This document shows positions 7,754 through 15,465 of a stretch of DNA of 36,618 nucleotides, one piece after another. The first letter of the stretch is position 1. The number at the start of each line of letters is the position of its first letter. The notes below the pieces were generated by a model. That model was not told the DNA's origin and did not search any database. It saw only the letters and a list, made by a program, of their open reading frames with translations. The translations under genes were made by a program, and so were the position numbers. Origin of the DNA: Lachnoclostridium sp. UBA7097 (GTDB lineage Bacteria > Bacillota > Clostridia > Lachnospirales > Lachnospiraceae); the NCBI GenBank assembly GCA_002499945.1, contig DKYP01000011.1, forward strand, positions 1-36,618. The letters run 5' to 3'.

Positions 7754-7972
7754 TTGGGTAAATGGTTAAAAGCTTTCTGGTATGAGGAGGACGGGGTTGG
7801 TATTGTTGAGATAATCCTTATATTAGTTGTTCTTGTTATGCTTGTTGTTATTTTCAGGAACAAAATTAAAGATATAGTGGAGGCTGCATTTGGAAGCATA
7901 ACTAAAAACAGCAATGAAATAAATAAAAAAATCACGATAAGCAGCCTGGAAACAATGCAGCGCAGCTTATAA
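7754..7972 (+). CDS. Flp1-type pilin subunit
   Basis: A 72-residue prepilin, probably the major Tad pilus subunit. The N-terminal leader ends in EEDG, and the expected cut is after Gly14. The mature protein begins VGIVE with Glu at +5, followed by a long hydrophobic helix (IILILVVLVMLVVIF) and a short polar tail, as in the Flp1-like family. TTG at 7754 is the start, with AAAGGAGA eight bases upstream; no in-frame ATG would leave a leader. It follows tadC by 15 bases. It is the only typical Flp-length pilin in the operon. Confidence 0.88.
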   Translation: MGKWLKAFWYEEDGVGIVEIILILVVLVMLVVIFRNKIKDIVEAAFGSITKNSNEINKKITISSLETMQRSL

Positions 7973-8000
7973 ATAATTGGGATAAGAAAGGGGCAGGCAT

Positions 8001-9596
8001 ATTAAAAAGGGAAGTATAACTGTATTTTTAACATTTATTTTTGTTATCCTGCTTTCCCTGGTTACTGCATTTATAGAAAATGTAAGGGTGGTTACTTCTG
8101 AATCTTATGTGTCTGTGGCTGCCAGCGCTGCCATCCAGATGGTGTATGGTAATTATAATAAAGAATTGTATGATGAATATGGCTTATTTGCATATGGAGG
8201 CTATAATGGATGTGGTTTGTCAGATTTTGAAGCAGAACTGGCAGAAATTATTAAAAAAAATCTTGCATATAAACCAGAAAATGCTTTAAAAACATATTCA
8301 AATCTATACAGGCTAAAGGATATATCATGTGAAACAGGTGATTATTATACACTTGATGAAGATAAAGTATTCCTGGGGCAGATATCAGACTATATTGTTA
8401 CCTCTGTTGCAGATAATGTAAAAGATTATTTTACTAGCAAGGACAGCAAAGAAGAAATTTCCGCTGACGGATTGCTGGATGAGGCAAAAAAGTATGAAGA
8501 CGGGGATTATGATACAGATAACAGTAATGGAGAGGAAGAAAAGAACCAGAAACCATCAGAAGAAGACCTTGACAAAGAACTGAAAAAAGATTCTGCTGGT
8601 GGTAATCCGCTTAAAGCATTAAAAAACCTTATTAATAATGGTTTATTATCCCTTGTTTGTGATGTTTCAAAAGTCAGTGAGGCAAAAATTGAAGTGGCAG
8701 ATAAAGAAAATTATAATAAAGAAAAAGATGATGATAATTCATCTGCTGCCGGATTTTTCAAGTCATTACTTGAAGGGGGAGAAAGCAAGGAATTAGACCA
8801 GGACAAGCTTTTAGAACAGGCAGGGGCAGGAAGTAATACAGATAAACTTAAATATATTTATTATGCACAGGATGTTTTGTCATCATATATTGACAGTAGA
8901 TTTAATACTGTACATTATGGGCTTGAGTATCTTATTGCTGGAAAAGAAACTGAAAAAGAAAATCTTGCATATATTGTAAGACGTCTGCTAATTATACGTA
9001 CCCTTGTAAATATGGCCTATGTAAGTACAAATACTTTGTTCCAGTCAAAAAGCCTTGCAACAGCAACAGCTATTGCTGGATTTACAGGAATTGCACCATT
9101 AATTACAGGAATACAATGGTTAATCCTTACAATACTTGCGTTTGAGGAAGCATGTATTGATGTAACTGCACTTCTTGCAGGTAAAAAAGTGCCATTAATA
9201 AAAAGTACAGCAAATTTTAAAATGAAATATGAAGAAATATGTTCTGTATCACACAATTTTTTTAAAAATAAAGGAAAGGATTATAAAAAAGCTGATGAAG
9301 GAGTGGTTTCTTCTGATATTTCCTATAAACAGTATTTACTGCTTCTTACATTACTGGTTTCAAAGCAGAAATTAAAAGACAGGCTTATTGATATTATACA
9401 GTTTGACTTAAGGAAACGTTTTAACCAGACATTTGAGTTCAGGGACTGTATATGTGCAACGGAATGTATTATTAATTACAATATACCTTATGCTTTTTCC
9501 TATATTAATAAAAATTTCTTAAGCAGTATAAAGACGAAAGATGCAGGACGGTGCGTAACAGTTAGTTATAGTTACGTTGATGATGTATGGAAATAA
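8001..9596 (+). CDS. DUF5702 domain-containing, TadE-like protein (probable ATT start)
   Basis: A predicted 531-residue secreted or membrane-anchored protein of unknown function, typical of Firmicute tad loci. The N-terminus reads KKGSITVFLTF followed by a hydrophobic helix, resembling a TadE/prepilin start but with Phe instead of Glu at +5. An acidic low-complexity stretch lies around residues 165-200. A hydrophobic segment near 350-380 leads into 'ACIDVTALLAGKKVPLIKS', a conserved DUF5702 feature. The frame has no ATG, GTG or TTG before the membrane helix: the first is GTG at 8088, which would delete it. AAAGGGG lies seven bases before an ATT at 8001, which would give MKKGSITVFL. The start is therefore inferred, not certain. 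Confidence 0.78.
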   Translation: MKKGSITVFLTFIFVILLSLVTAFIENVRVVTSESYVSVAASAAIQMVYGNYNKELYDEYGLFAYGGYNGCGLSDFEAELAEIIKKNLAYKPENALKTYSNLYRLKDISCETGDYYTLDEDKVFLGQISDYIVTSVADNVKDYFTSKDSKEEISADGLLDEAKKYEDGDYDTDNSNGEEEKNQKPSEEDLDKELKKDSAGGNPLKALKNLINNGLLSLVCDVSKVSEAKIEVADKENYNKEKDDDNSSAAGFFKSLLEGGESKELDQDKLLEQAGAGSNTDKLKYIYYAQDVLSSYIDSRFNTVHYGLEYLIAGKETEKENLAYIVRRLLIIRTLVNMAYVSTNTLFQSKSLATATAIAGFTGIAPLITGIQWLILTILAFEEACIDVTALLAGKKVPLIKSTANFKMKYEEICSVSHNFFKNKGKDYKKADEGVVSSDISYKQYLLLLTLLVSKQKLKDRLIDIIQFDLRKRFNQTFEFRDCICATECIINYNIPYAFSYINKNFLSSIKTKDAGRCVTVSYSYVDDVWK

Positions 9597-9612
9597 TAAC
9601 AGGGAGGTGTAA

Positions 9613-10449
9613 ATGGATATAAAAACATACCAGGGTGTCCTTTATGCAGGAAACAATATAAAAAAGAAATATAAAATCTCACAAAATATCAGGATTGCTC
9701 CCCGGCATAACTTAACAGATATAAGTAAAAACATTGTCTATAAAGGACATTCCTGTGTGTTTTTATATAAGAAAAAAGGCTCAATAACAGTTGAAGCTTC
9801 ATTGTGTGTACCAGTATTTTTTCTTGTATTATTTTCATTGTTTTATATTTTCCAGTGCCTGTACAGAATAAATTATATTGAGGACAGCCTTGCAGGCTGT
9901 GCAAGGGAATATGCAGCATTTGGAACAAAAATTGGTGCAGTAACGGCACTTGCAGATGAAAAGGTTATTATAAAATATGATGAAGATGCAGAACTGCCAG
10001 TATGCCATGTTTCATATAAAATGAAGATACCGTTCATTGGCGCAGAGTTTTTTAAACTGGATTTCTACCAGCAGATGGTTATAAATAATTATTCTGGCAG
10101 AAGCATGGCGGGTGATGGCGGAGAAGATGGGGCAGAGTATGTTTATATAACAAAAAGTGGCAAAGTATACCATTGTAACCAGAAATGTACTTATCTTAAA
10201 CCTAGTGCCAGGGAAATAAGCGGGAATATTGTTACAGAGAAGCGTAATTCATCAGGGGGAAAATATAAGGCATGTGAAAAATGCTGTAAAAATATTGATG
10301 CCAGGGAACTTGCAAAGGTTTATATAACAACGTACGGTGACAGATACCATAGATATGATGACTGCCCAAAGATTAAAAGGGATATAAGGCGTGTAAAAAA
10401 ATCAGAAACAGGAGGGCTTCCTGCATGTAGCAAGTGTGGGGCAGATTAA
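9613..10449 (+). CDS. TadE-like pseudopilin with two C-terminal Cys modules
   Basis: A 278-residue protein. Residues 1-54 are an unusually long, basic leader. Then KKKG|SITVE gives a prepilin-type site (Gly56, Glu at +5) and a hydrophobic helix to about residue 82, as in TadE minor pilins. The tail contains two copies of a module with the pattern V-Y-I-T-x2-G-x2-Y-H-x4-C ... A-C-x2-C. Copy one spans about 177-224 (YH 186-187, C192, C221, C224) and copy two about 236-275 (YH 245-246, C251, C272, C275). Such His/Cys modules resemble small metal-binding domains of surface proteins; zinc binding is inference. GGGAGGTG precedes the ATG closely. The end overlaps the ribosome site of the next gene. 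Confidence 0.82.
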   Translation: MDIKTYQGVLYAGNNIKKKYKISQNIRIAPRHNLTDISKNIVYKGHSCVFLYKKKGSITVEASLCVPVFFLVLFSLFYIFQCLYRINYIEDSLAGCAREYAAFGTKIGAVTALADEKVIIKYDEDAELPVCHVSYKMKIPFIGAEFFKLDFYQQMVINNYSGRSMAGDGGEDGAEYVYITKSGKVYHCNQKCTYLKPSAREISGNIVTEKRNSSGGKYKACEKCCKNIDARELAKVYITTYGDRYHRYDDCPKIKRDIRRVKKSETGGLPACSKCGAD

Positions 10450-10450
10450 A

Positions 10451-10888
10451 ATGCAGATTTTATTATATAGTATATTAGGTATAAGTTTAATTATATGTAC
10501 AATAACAGATTTAAAATATAAAGAAATATATTTGCCAGTTATTATTGCAGGTGCAGTGCTTGTGCTTTGCTTCCATATATGGCAGCAAAGTATTTCATTG
10601 GCAGATGTGGCAGGTGCAGTTATTGTATGTTTATTCTTTGCTATATTCTCTATTATAACAAAGGGACAGTTTGGAATGGGTGATGCTTTTCTTTTTACAT
10701 TAACAGGTTTAGGAACAGGGGTTATGGCAAATATTTTTATAATTATGTTTAGTTTTATACTGGCTTTTTGTGCCGCAGTATTTCTTGTTGCAGTAAAACA
10801 TAAGCAGCGTAATTACTGTATGCCGCTTGCACCATTTGTGCTTGGTTCATTTATGTTTTATGTAGCGGGTATTTATATGCCATTATAA
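10451..10888 (+). CDS. Second prepilin peptidase (A24 family)
   Basis: A 145-residue polytopic membrane protease. Catalytic aspartates are in CTITDLKYKEIYLP near the N-terminus and in the GQFGMGDAFL box (GxGD). It is shorter than the first peptidase at 2917 and differs after the GxGD box (AFL rather than IKLM), so it is not a recent copy. ATG 10451 lies just after the TadE-like gene's stop, with TGTGGGG upstream; a GTG at 10436 would overlap that gene. Two peptidases in one operon may serve the different substrates here: Flp pilin, two TadE-like proteins and DUF5702. Confidence 0.85.
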   Translation: MQILLYSILGISLIICTITDLKYKEIYLPVIIAGAVLVLCFHIWQQSISLADVAGAVIVCLFFAIFSIITKGQFGMGDAFLFTLTGLGTGVMANIFIIMFSFILAFCAAVFLVAVKHKQRNYCMPLAPFVLGSFMFYVAGIYMPL

Positions 10889-10912
10889 TATGCAGCAATA
10901 AGAAAGGGGGAA

Positions 10913-11344
10913 ATGACAGGATTGGTAAAAACTTTCAGGATGAAAGGCAGCTATGTTGTTGAAGCAGCATTTGTTGTGCCTGTAGTGTTAGGGATAATAT
11001 TTGCAATGATTTATGTATTATATTATTTGCATGATAAAGCAGTTGTATATAGCAATATGCAGCAGGCAGTTGTAAATGTAGCAGAGGGAAGAAAAGAATA
11101 TAAGAATAATGAGGAATGGCAGCAGGATATGCAAGAAAATTTATGGATATTTAATGTGGTGTCAGGCGGGATATCTAAGAATAAATTATATATACAATCA
11201 GATGTAACAGCAGAATGTAACCTTGACATACCTGTTATAAAATATTTTATAAATAACAAACAGGAAATATCAGCCCAGGATAAATACCTTGCTGTGCATC
11301 CAGAGTTTATAATAAGGGCAAAAGGGATTCTTTCAAATGGGTGA
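10913..11344 (+). CDS. TadE-like minor pseudopilin
   Basis: A 143-residue protein with a short leader ending MKG12, then SYVVE (Glu at +5) and a hydrophobic helix (about 17-41), matching TadE-type pseudopilins that are cut by the prepilin peptidase and assist pilus assembly. The remaining hundred residues have no recognisable domain. AAAGGGGG stands just two bases before ATG 10913, which is tight; TTG 10922 is spaced 11 bases from it. The first is kept because it gives a leader of usual length. Confidence 0.8.
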   Translation: MTGLVKTFRMKGSYVVEAAFVVPVVLGIIFAMIYVLYYLHDKAVVYSNMQQAVVNVAEGRKEYKNNEEWQQDMQENLWIFNVVSGGISKNKLYIQSDVTAECNLDIPVIKYFINNKQEISAQDKYLAVHPEFIIRAKGILSNG

Positions 11345-11355
11345 GGTGGCAGGCA

Positions 11356-12399
11356 TTGAAAAAACATATATACAATGACAGTAAGATGTCATATCTGGTA
11401 ATTGAGCCTGAAATAGATATTACCGCTTCTCTTTCTATGAATATGATGAAAAATAATAAAATCCAGTGTCTTTTAGATATGGAGTGCCGTTATATTGATA
11501 ACAGTCTGGCTTTATATTATAGTACACAGGGCATGCAGTCTTTAAAAGAATATATTGAGGAATATAGTATCAGTTATAATACAGCAAAACAATTATATAT
11601 GGATATTGTACAGGCAGTTTTAAATGGGGAAGAATTTTTTCTTAATGAAGATTCTTATTTAATGGAACTGGAATATATATTCTGGGATAAGAAAAATAAA
11701 AATGTAAAATTCTGCTGTGTACCTGAACTGCAGGGGGATTTCCAGGAGAATATAAAAAAGCTTACGGAAAGCATTATAGAGCAGATTAACCATGATGATA
11801 AAAGTGCAGCGGAGTTTATTTATGGTATATATGGTTTAATAACAGACGGGGGATTTATTATACAGGATATAAAGTCTTATATTAAGAGTTTTAAACCAGA
11901 TGCTATAAGCCATACATTGCAAAGTAAACAGGACAATATTACAGAAAATAAAGATAGTGGAAAATATATTTATGGGTGCAATGACAGTAAAGCCAGTGGC
12001 GCATCCTCTGGGGACAGTGTACCAGAAACCAGGGCAAAACCAGATAAAAAGAACAGGTATTTATTGTGTATTGATAAAGATTCCCTGCCTTTCAGGACAG
12101 ATGGAAAGGGTAGTGCAGATATATATCTTGAAGATATAGTCTGTATAACAGGGGAAAACCGGGCAGAAGCCAGCATAGGCAGAAGCAGGGACTGTAATTT
12201 AGTATTACCAGTTTGTTATATAAGCCGTCATCATGCTGTATTCTATATAGAAGATGAAAAACTTTATATAGAAGATGTTAATTCTTCTAATGGTACTTTT
12301 ATAAATGGTGAAAGGATACCAGCAAATGTAAAAATATTGTGTAATGCTACAGATGTTATTTCATTTGCTGGTATTTTATGCAGGCTGTCCTGCCAGTAA
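11356..12399 (+). CDS. DUF6382 / FHA-domain protein
   Basis: A 347-residue cytoplasmic protein. The N-terminal half (about 5-170) resembles DUF6382 ('YLVIEPEIDI', 'LDMECRYIDNSLALYY', 'YEIFWDKK'-like strands). A poorly conserved linker follows, then a C-terminal FHA domain (about 265-347) with the phosphothreonine-binding residues in place: IGRSRDCNLVL, ISRHHA and SSNGTFINGER. FHA domains bind phosphothreonine peptides, so the Tad machine may be controlled by a Ser/Thr kinase, which is not in this window. TTG at 11356 was chosen, six bases after GAGGTGG; GTG 11341 overlaps that site. It closes the tad operon; only seven bases separate it from the converging GH31 gene and no terminator hairpin is apparent there. 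Confidence 0.85.
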   Translation: MKKHIYNDSKMSYLVIEPEIDITASLSMNMMKNNKIQCLLDMECRYIDNSLALYYSTQGMQSLKEYIEEYSISYNTAKQLYMDIVQAVLNGEEFFLNEDSYLMELEYIFWDKKNKNVKFCCVPELQGDFQENIKKLTESIIEQINHDDKSAAEFIYGIYGLITDGGFIIQDIKSYIKSFKPDAISHTLQSKQDNITENKDSGKYIYGCNDSKASGASSGDSVPETRAKPDKKNRYLLCIDKDSLPFRTDGKGSADIYLEDIVCITGENRAEASIGRSRDCNLVLPVCYISRHHAVFYIEDEKLYIEDVNSSNGTFINGERIPANVKILCNATDVISFAGILCRLSCQ

Positions 12400-12406
12400 C
12401 AATAAT

Positions 12407-14710
12407 TTATTTTATTACAGCTGAAATGCTCTTATATTTTCCTTTATAGCCATTTGTGGTTAATTCAGTTCCCAGTCCGTCCGGGCGGTTCGGGGAGAAG
12501 CTGAATTTATATAAATTGTATTCGCCTGACTGGTAGTTAAAATCAGTGCCATTGTCCTGGTAGTGCATATAATAACATGCTTTACTGTTATAATTGCCAG
12601 GAGCTTTATAATCTAAAGGATAAAATTCAATAACAAGCCTGCGTGTATTTTGCATATCCAGGTTTGGAATGTCAGGATATGTTGGCAGTATGCTGCCTCC
12701 TTTGATAAATACAGGGCATACATCAAGAGGGGCATTGTATAAAATATACCTTCCGCCTTTAATGCGCCTGCCACTATTATAATCAACCCATATGCCATGT
12801 GGAAGATAAATACTGCGTACAGAAACGCCCTGGTCTGTAACAGGGGCAACAAGTATGCTGTTCCCAACTAAGTATTCATCATTACAGTTAATAACTTCCG
12901 GGTCATTTTCGTATTCCATAACGAGCGGGCGCAGTATTGGAAGCCCTGTAAGGCTTTCTTCATAACATAAGTCATACAGGTATGGAATAAATTTATAATG
13001 GAGTTTAACATATTTGCGGTAAATATTAAGGGTGCGTTTATCAAATGCCCATGGTTCCTGCCTGCGTGTCATTTTGGCACTATGGTTTCTGAATAAAGGA
13101 AAGAAACAACATGCTTCAATCCAGCGTGATAAAAGTTCAGGTGTTGTATTAGAACCAAAGCCGCCTATATCCACCCCGCAGAATGGTATGCCTGACATGC
13201 CGCAATTAAGTATCTGTGGTATTGCAAGCTTAAGGTGTGTCCAAATGCTCTGGTTATCGCCCATCCATACAGTAGTGTATTTCTGTGAGCCGCTGTAACA
13301 TGCACGTGTTATAACAAAAGGACGTTTTTTTGTATTTTCCTTTAACCCGTTGTAAGTTGCTTCTGCCATAAGATGTCCATATACATTGTGTATTTCCTTG
13401 TGTTCATAATTACTGCCATCACCCTGGAACATAATATTATCAGGAAGCGGGCCGTTAAAACTTGCTGGTTCATTCATATCATTCCAGATGCCCGATATGC
13501 CATTGCCTGTTAAAAACTTTGTTTTATCTCCCCACCATTTGCGTACTTTGGAAGAAGTGAAAGCAGGGAAAACAGAATCACCTGGCCATACAGTATTATG
13601 GTATACTTTGCCATCTTCTGTTGTGGCAAAATAGTTATTTTTAATTCCTTCATCATACATATAATAACCATCTTCTGCTTTTACACCAGGGTCAATTATG
13701 GATACAAGTTTTATGCCATCTTTTGAAAGCCTGCTGCTTAAAGCTTTAAGGTCTGGGAAACGGCTGCGGTCATTTGTAAAAACCTTAAACTGGTCCATAT
13801 AATCAATGTCAAGGTGGATTGCATCACAAGGAATATCATATTTTTTTAAATTATCTGCAAGTTTAATAACCTCATCTTCTGATGAATAACTCCAGCGTGA
13901 CTGGTGATAACCTAAAGTCCATAATTGCGGGAGAGGGCTGCGTCCTGTAAGGGAAGTATAATTTTTTATAACTTCCTTGATATTTCTCCCATATATAAAG
14001 TAATAATCCAGTTCCCCTCCAGTTACCCCGAATGAATAACAGCCCGCATCAGAGCAGCCGAAGTCAAAATAAGATTTATACGTATTATCAAGGAAAATAC
14101 CATATGTGCAGTCTTTACGGTGTACTATAAAAAATGGGACAGACTTATAAAGTGCACGGAAAGTGGGATTTTCAACATGTGGGTCCGGGTTGTCGGAATT
14201 CCACATAATATAATCATAACCTTTTTTATCCAGAAAACCAGTTTTATCCCCAAGGCCATAGAATGATTCATCTCCCATGATTTTTTTAGTGACTTTATAT
14301 TTAAACTGTATATCAGAAGTATCCGCCATGTGTCCTTCCTGTATTAGCTGCGAAATTTCTTCTTTGGAGAGCTGGCCTGCTACATTATTATTTGCCCTGG
14401 CACCAGGGCAGACCGGGTTTCCTTTATTATCATAAATATCAATCTGCAGTGGTTGTTCAGCAGCTTTTAAGGTAAGACAGCCTGTAGCTGCTGTTATAGT
14501 ATTTTTATGGCAGGATATATTAAAACTGCCTGATAATACAGGGGGATTTTCTATTGCAAAAGAATGTCTGTTATAATTTCCTGTACCAGTAATAGTATGG
14601 ATTCTTATTATATTATCTGTAATGGCATCAATATGCAAAGAAGAACTGCCAGGCAGTTTGTCATTTTGTATAGTAAGTGACGGATTGGGGTGTTTAATAC
14701 TGGATTTCAT
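12407..14710 (-). CDS. Alpha-glucosidase, glycoside hydrolase family 31
   Basis: A 767-residue enzyme that releases glucose (or a related sugar) from the non-reducing end of alpha-glucosides. The order is N-terminal beta-sandwich (about 1-240), the (beta/alpha)8 barrel, then C-terminal sheets. The nucleophile is Asp411 in GIWNDMNEP; the acid/base is Asp485 in VWMGDN. The substrate-binding HLDIDYM strand is also present. There is no signal peptide, so it acts in the cytoplasm, probably on maltodextrins. ATG at 14710 was chosen because AAAGGAG lies just upstream; a longer start at 14761 falls in the promoter. It lies near glycogen phosphorylase, consistent with alpha-glucan breakdown. Exact substrate (alpha-glucosidase or alpha-xylosidase) cannot be told from sequence alone. 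Confidence 0.93.
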   Translation of the reverse strand: MKSSIKHPNPSLTIQNDKLPGSSSLHIDAITDNIIRIHTITGTGNYNRHSFAIENPPVLSGSFNISCHKNTITAATGCLTLKAAEQPLQIDIYDNKGNPVCPGARANNNVAGQLSKEEISQLIQEGHMADTSDIQFKYKVTKKIMGDESFYGLGDKTGFLDKKGYDYIMWNSDNPDPHVENPTFRALYKSVPFFIVHRKDCTYGIFLDNTYKSYFDFGCSDAGCYSFGVTGGELDYYFIYGRNIKEVIKNYTSLTGRSPLPQLWTLGYHQSRWSYSSEDEVIKLADNLKKYDIPCDAIHLDIDYMDQFKVFTNDRSRFPDLKALSSRLSKDGIKLVSIIDPGVKAEDGYYMYDEGIKNNYFATTEDGKVYHNTVWPGDSVFPAFTSSKVRKWWGDKTKFLTGNGISGIWNDMNEPASFNGPLPDNIMFQGDGSNYEHKEIHNVYGHLMAEATYNGLKENTKKRPFVITRACYSGSQKYTTVWMGDNQSIWTHLKLAIPQILNCGMSGIPFCGVDIGGFGSNTTPELLSRWIEACCFFPLFRNHSAKMTRRQEPWAFDKRTLNIYRKYVKLHYKFIPYLYDLCYEESLTGLPILRPLVMEYENDPEVINCNDEYLVGNSILVAPVTDQGVSVRSIYLPHGIWVDYNSGRRIKGGRYILYNAPLDVCPVFIKGGSILPTYPDIPNLDMQNTRRLVIEFYPLDYKAPGNYNSKACYYMHYQDNGTDFNYQSGEYNLYKFSFSPNRPDGLGTELTTNGYKGKYKSISAVIK

Positions 14711-14752
14711 ATTATGCTCCTTTCTGGTAATCCATTTTATATTCTTATTGAA

Positions 14753-14781
14753 ATAATACAAATATAATATGGATTTGTAAA
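14753..14781 (-). promoter_or_regulatory. Probable sigma-A promoter of the GH31 gene
   Basis: On the minus strand TTTACA (14781-14776) and TATTAT (14758-14753) are separated by 17 bp. Transcription would start about 14746, some 36 bases before the start codon. Confidence 0.6.
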
Positions 14782-14834
14782 TACATAATATAAAAATTTT
14801 TTATAATCATGCCATAATATATTTTTTGCCCGGG

Positions 14835-15269
14835 TTATTTGAATATTATAGAATTTTCTATATATTCAGTTTTAATAACTATATATGGATATGATGCCTT
14901 GCCAGAAACATTATTATCCTGGCCAGGGCCAGATAAATCTGTATCAAACACCAGGTTATCACCAGATAAATAAAAATCATTAACAATAATACTGTAATCT
15001 GAAGTTTCCTGTTTGCCATAGCCCTTTACTATATACAGATATGAGCCATCGCTGTAACTAAGTTCAAATGGATTTTTACGGCGTTCTTTTATTAATTTTT
15101 TCAGGTCTTTTGGCATATCACCCTCAGTAACTACCGTAAAATCAACAGATGAAGTTTTTTTCTCTTCCTTTTTTTCACATCCTATAGTAAAATAGAGTAG
15201 TGATATAAGGAGAAAAATAAAAAAGCTGGGTTTTATACAATTAAAAAGAAGTTTTTTATTGTTGCACAT
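14835..15269 (-). CDS. PrcB-domain lipoprotein
   Basis: A 144-residue probable lipoprotein. The basic start and hydrophobic stretch (about 14-30) end in FTIGC, a slightly non-standard lipobox with Cys31 followed by a charged linker EKKEEKK. The rest (about 43-140) has the pattern of the PrcB C-terminal domain: VTEG at the start, YLYIVKGYGKQETSDYSIIVNDFYL split over two strands, and a final YPYIVIKTE strand. PrcB was described as a subunit of a protease complex in Treponema; in Firmicutes the role is unknown. AGGA stands four bases before ATG 15269. It reads toward the GH31 gene, which has its own promoter. Confidence 0.72.
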   Translation of the reverse strand: MCNNKKLLFNCIKPSFFIFLLISLLYFTIGCEKKEEKKTSSVDFTVVTEGDMPKDLKKLIKERRKNPFELSYSDGSYLYIVKGYGKQETSDYSIIVNDFYLSGDNLVFDTDLSGPGQDNNVSGKASYPYIVIKTEYIENSIIFK

Positions 15270-15390
15270 AGTGTCCTGCCCTTGTTATATTTTGTACTAT
15301 ATTTATGATAAAACAGGGAAAATATGCATGGATATGGCTTTGATTGTAACAGACATGGTGAAAAAAGCTGGTTTAATTACGGCAGTTCCG

Positions 15391-15419
15391 TTGATTTTTA
15401 GCCTGCCTTGTTATATAAT
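15391..15419 (+). promoter_or_regulatory. Probable sigma-A promoter of glycogen phosphorylase
   Basis: TTGATT (15391-15396) and a perfect TATAAT (15414-15419) are 17 bp apart. The start of transcription would be near 15426, 40 bases before the ATG. This argues that the open frame upstream of 15466 is not translated. Confidence 0.65.
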
Positions 15420-15465
15420 ACTTATATTATGCATTGCAGAGATGTCAGCATTAGGAGGAAATAAG

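Noticed and set aside
15259..15465. N-terminal extension of glycogen phosphorylase by 69 residues
   Set aside because: A TATAAT promoter lies within it, the extension does not belong to the family, and AGGAGG precedes ATG 15466.
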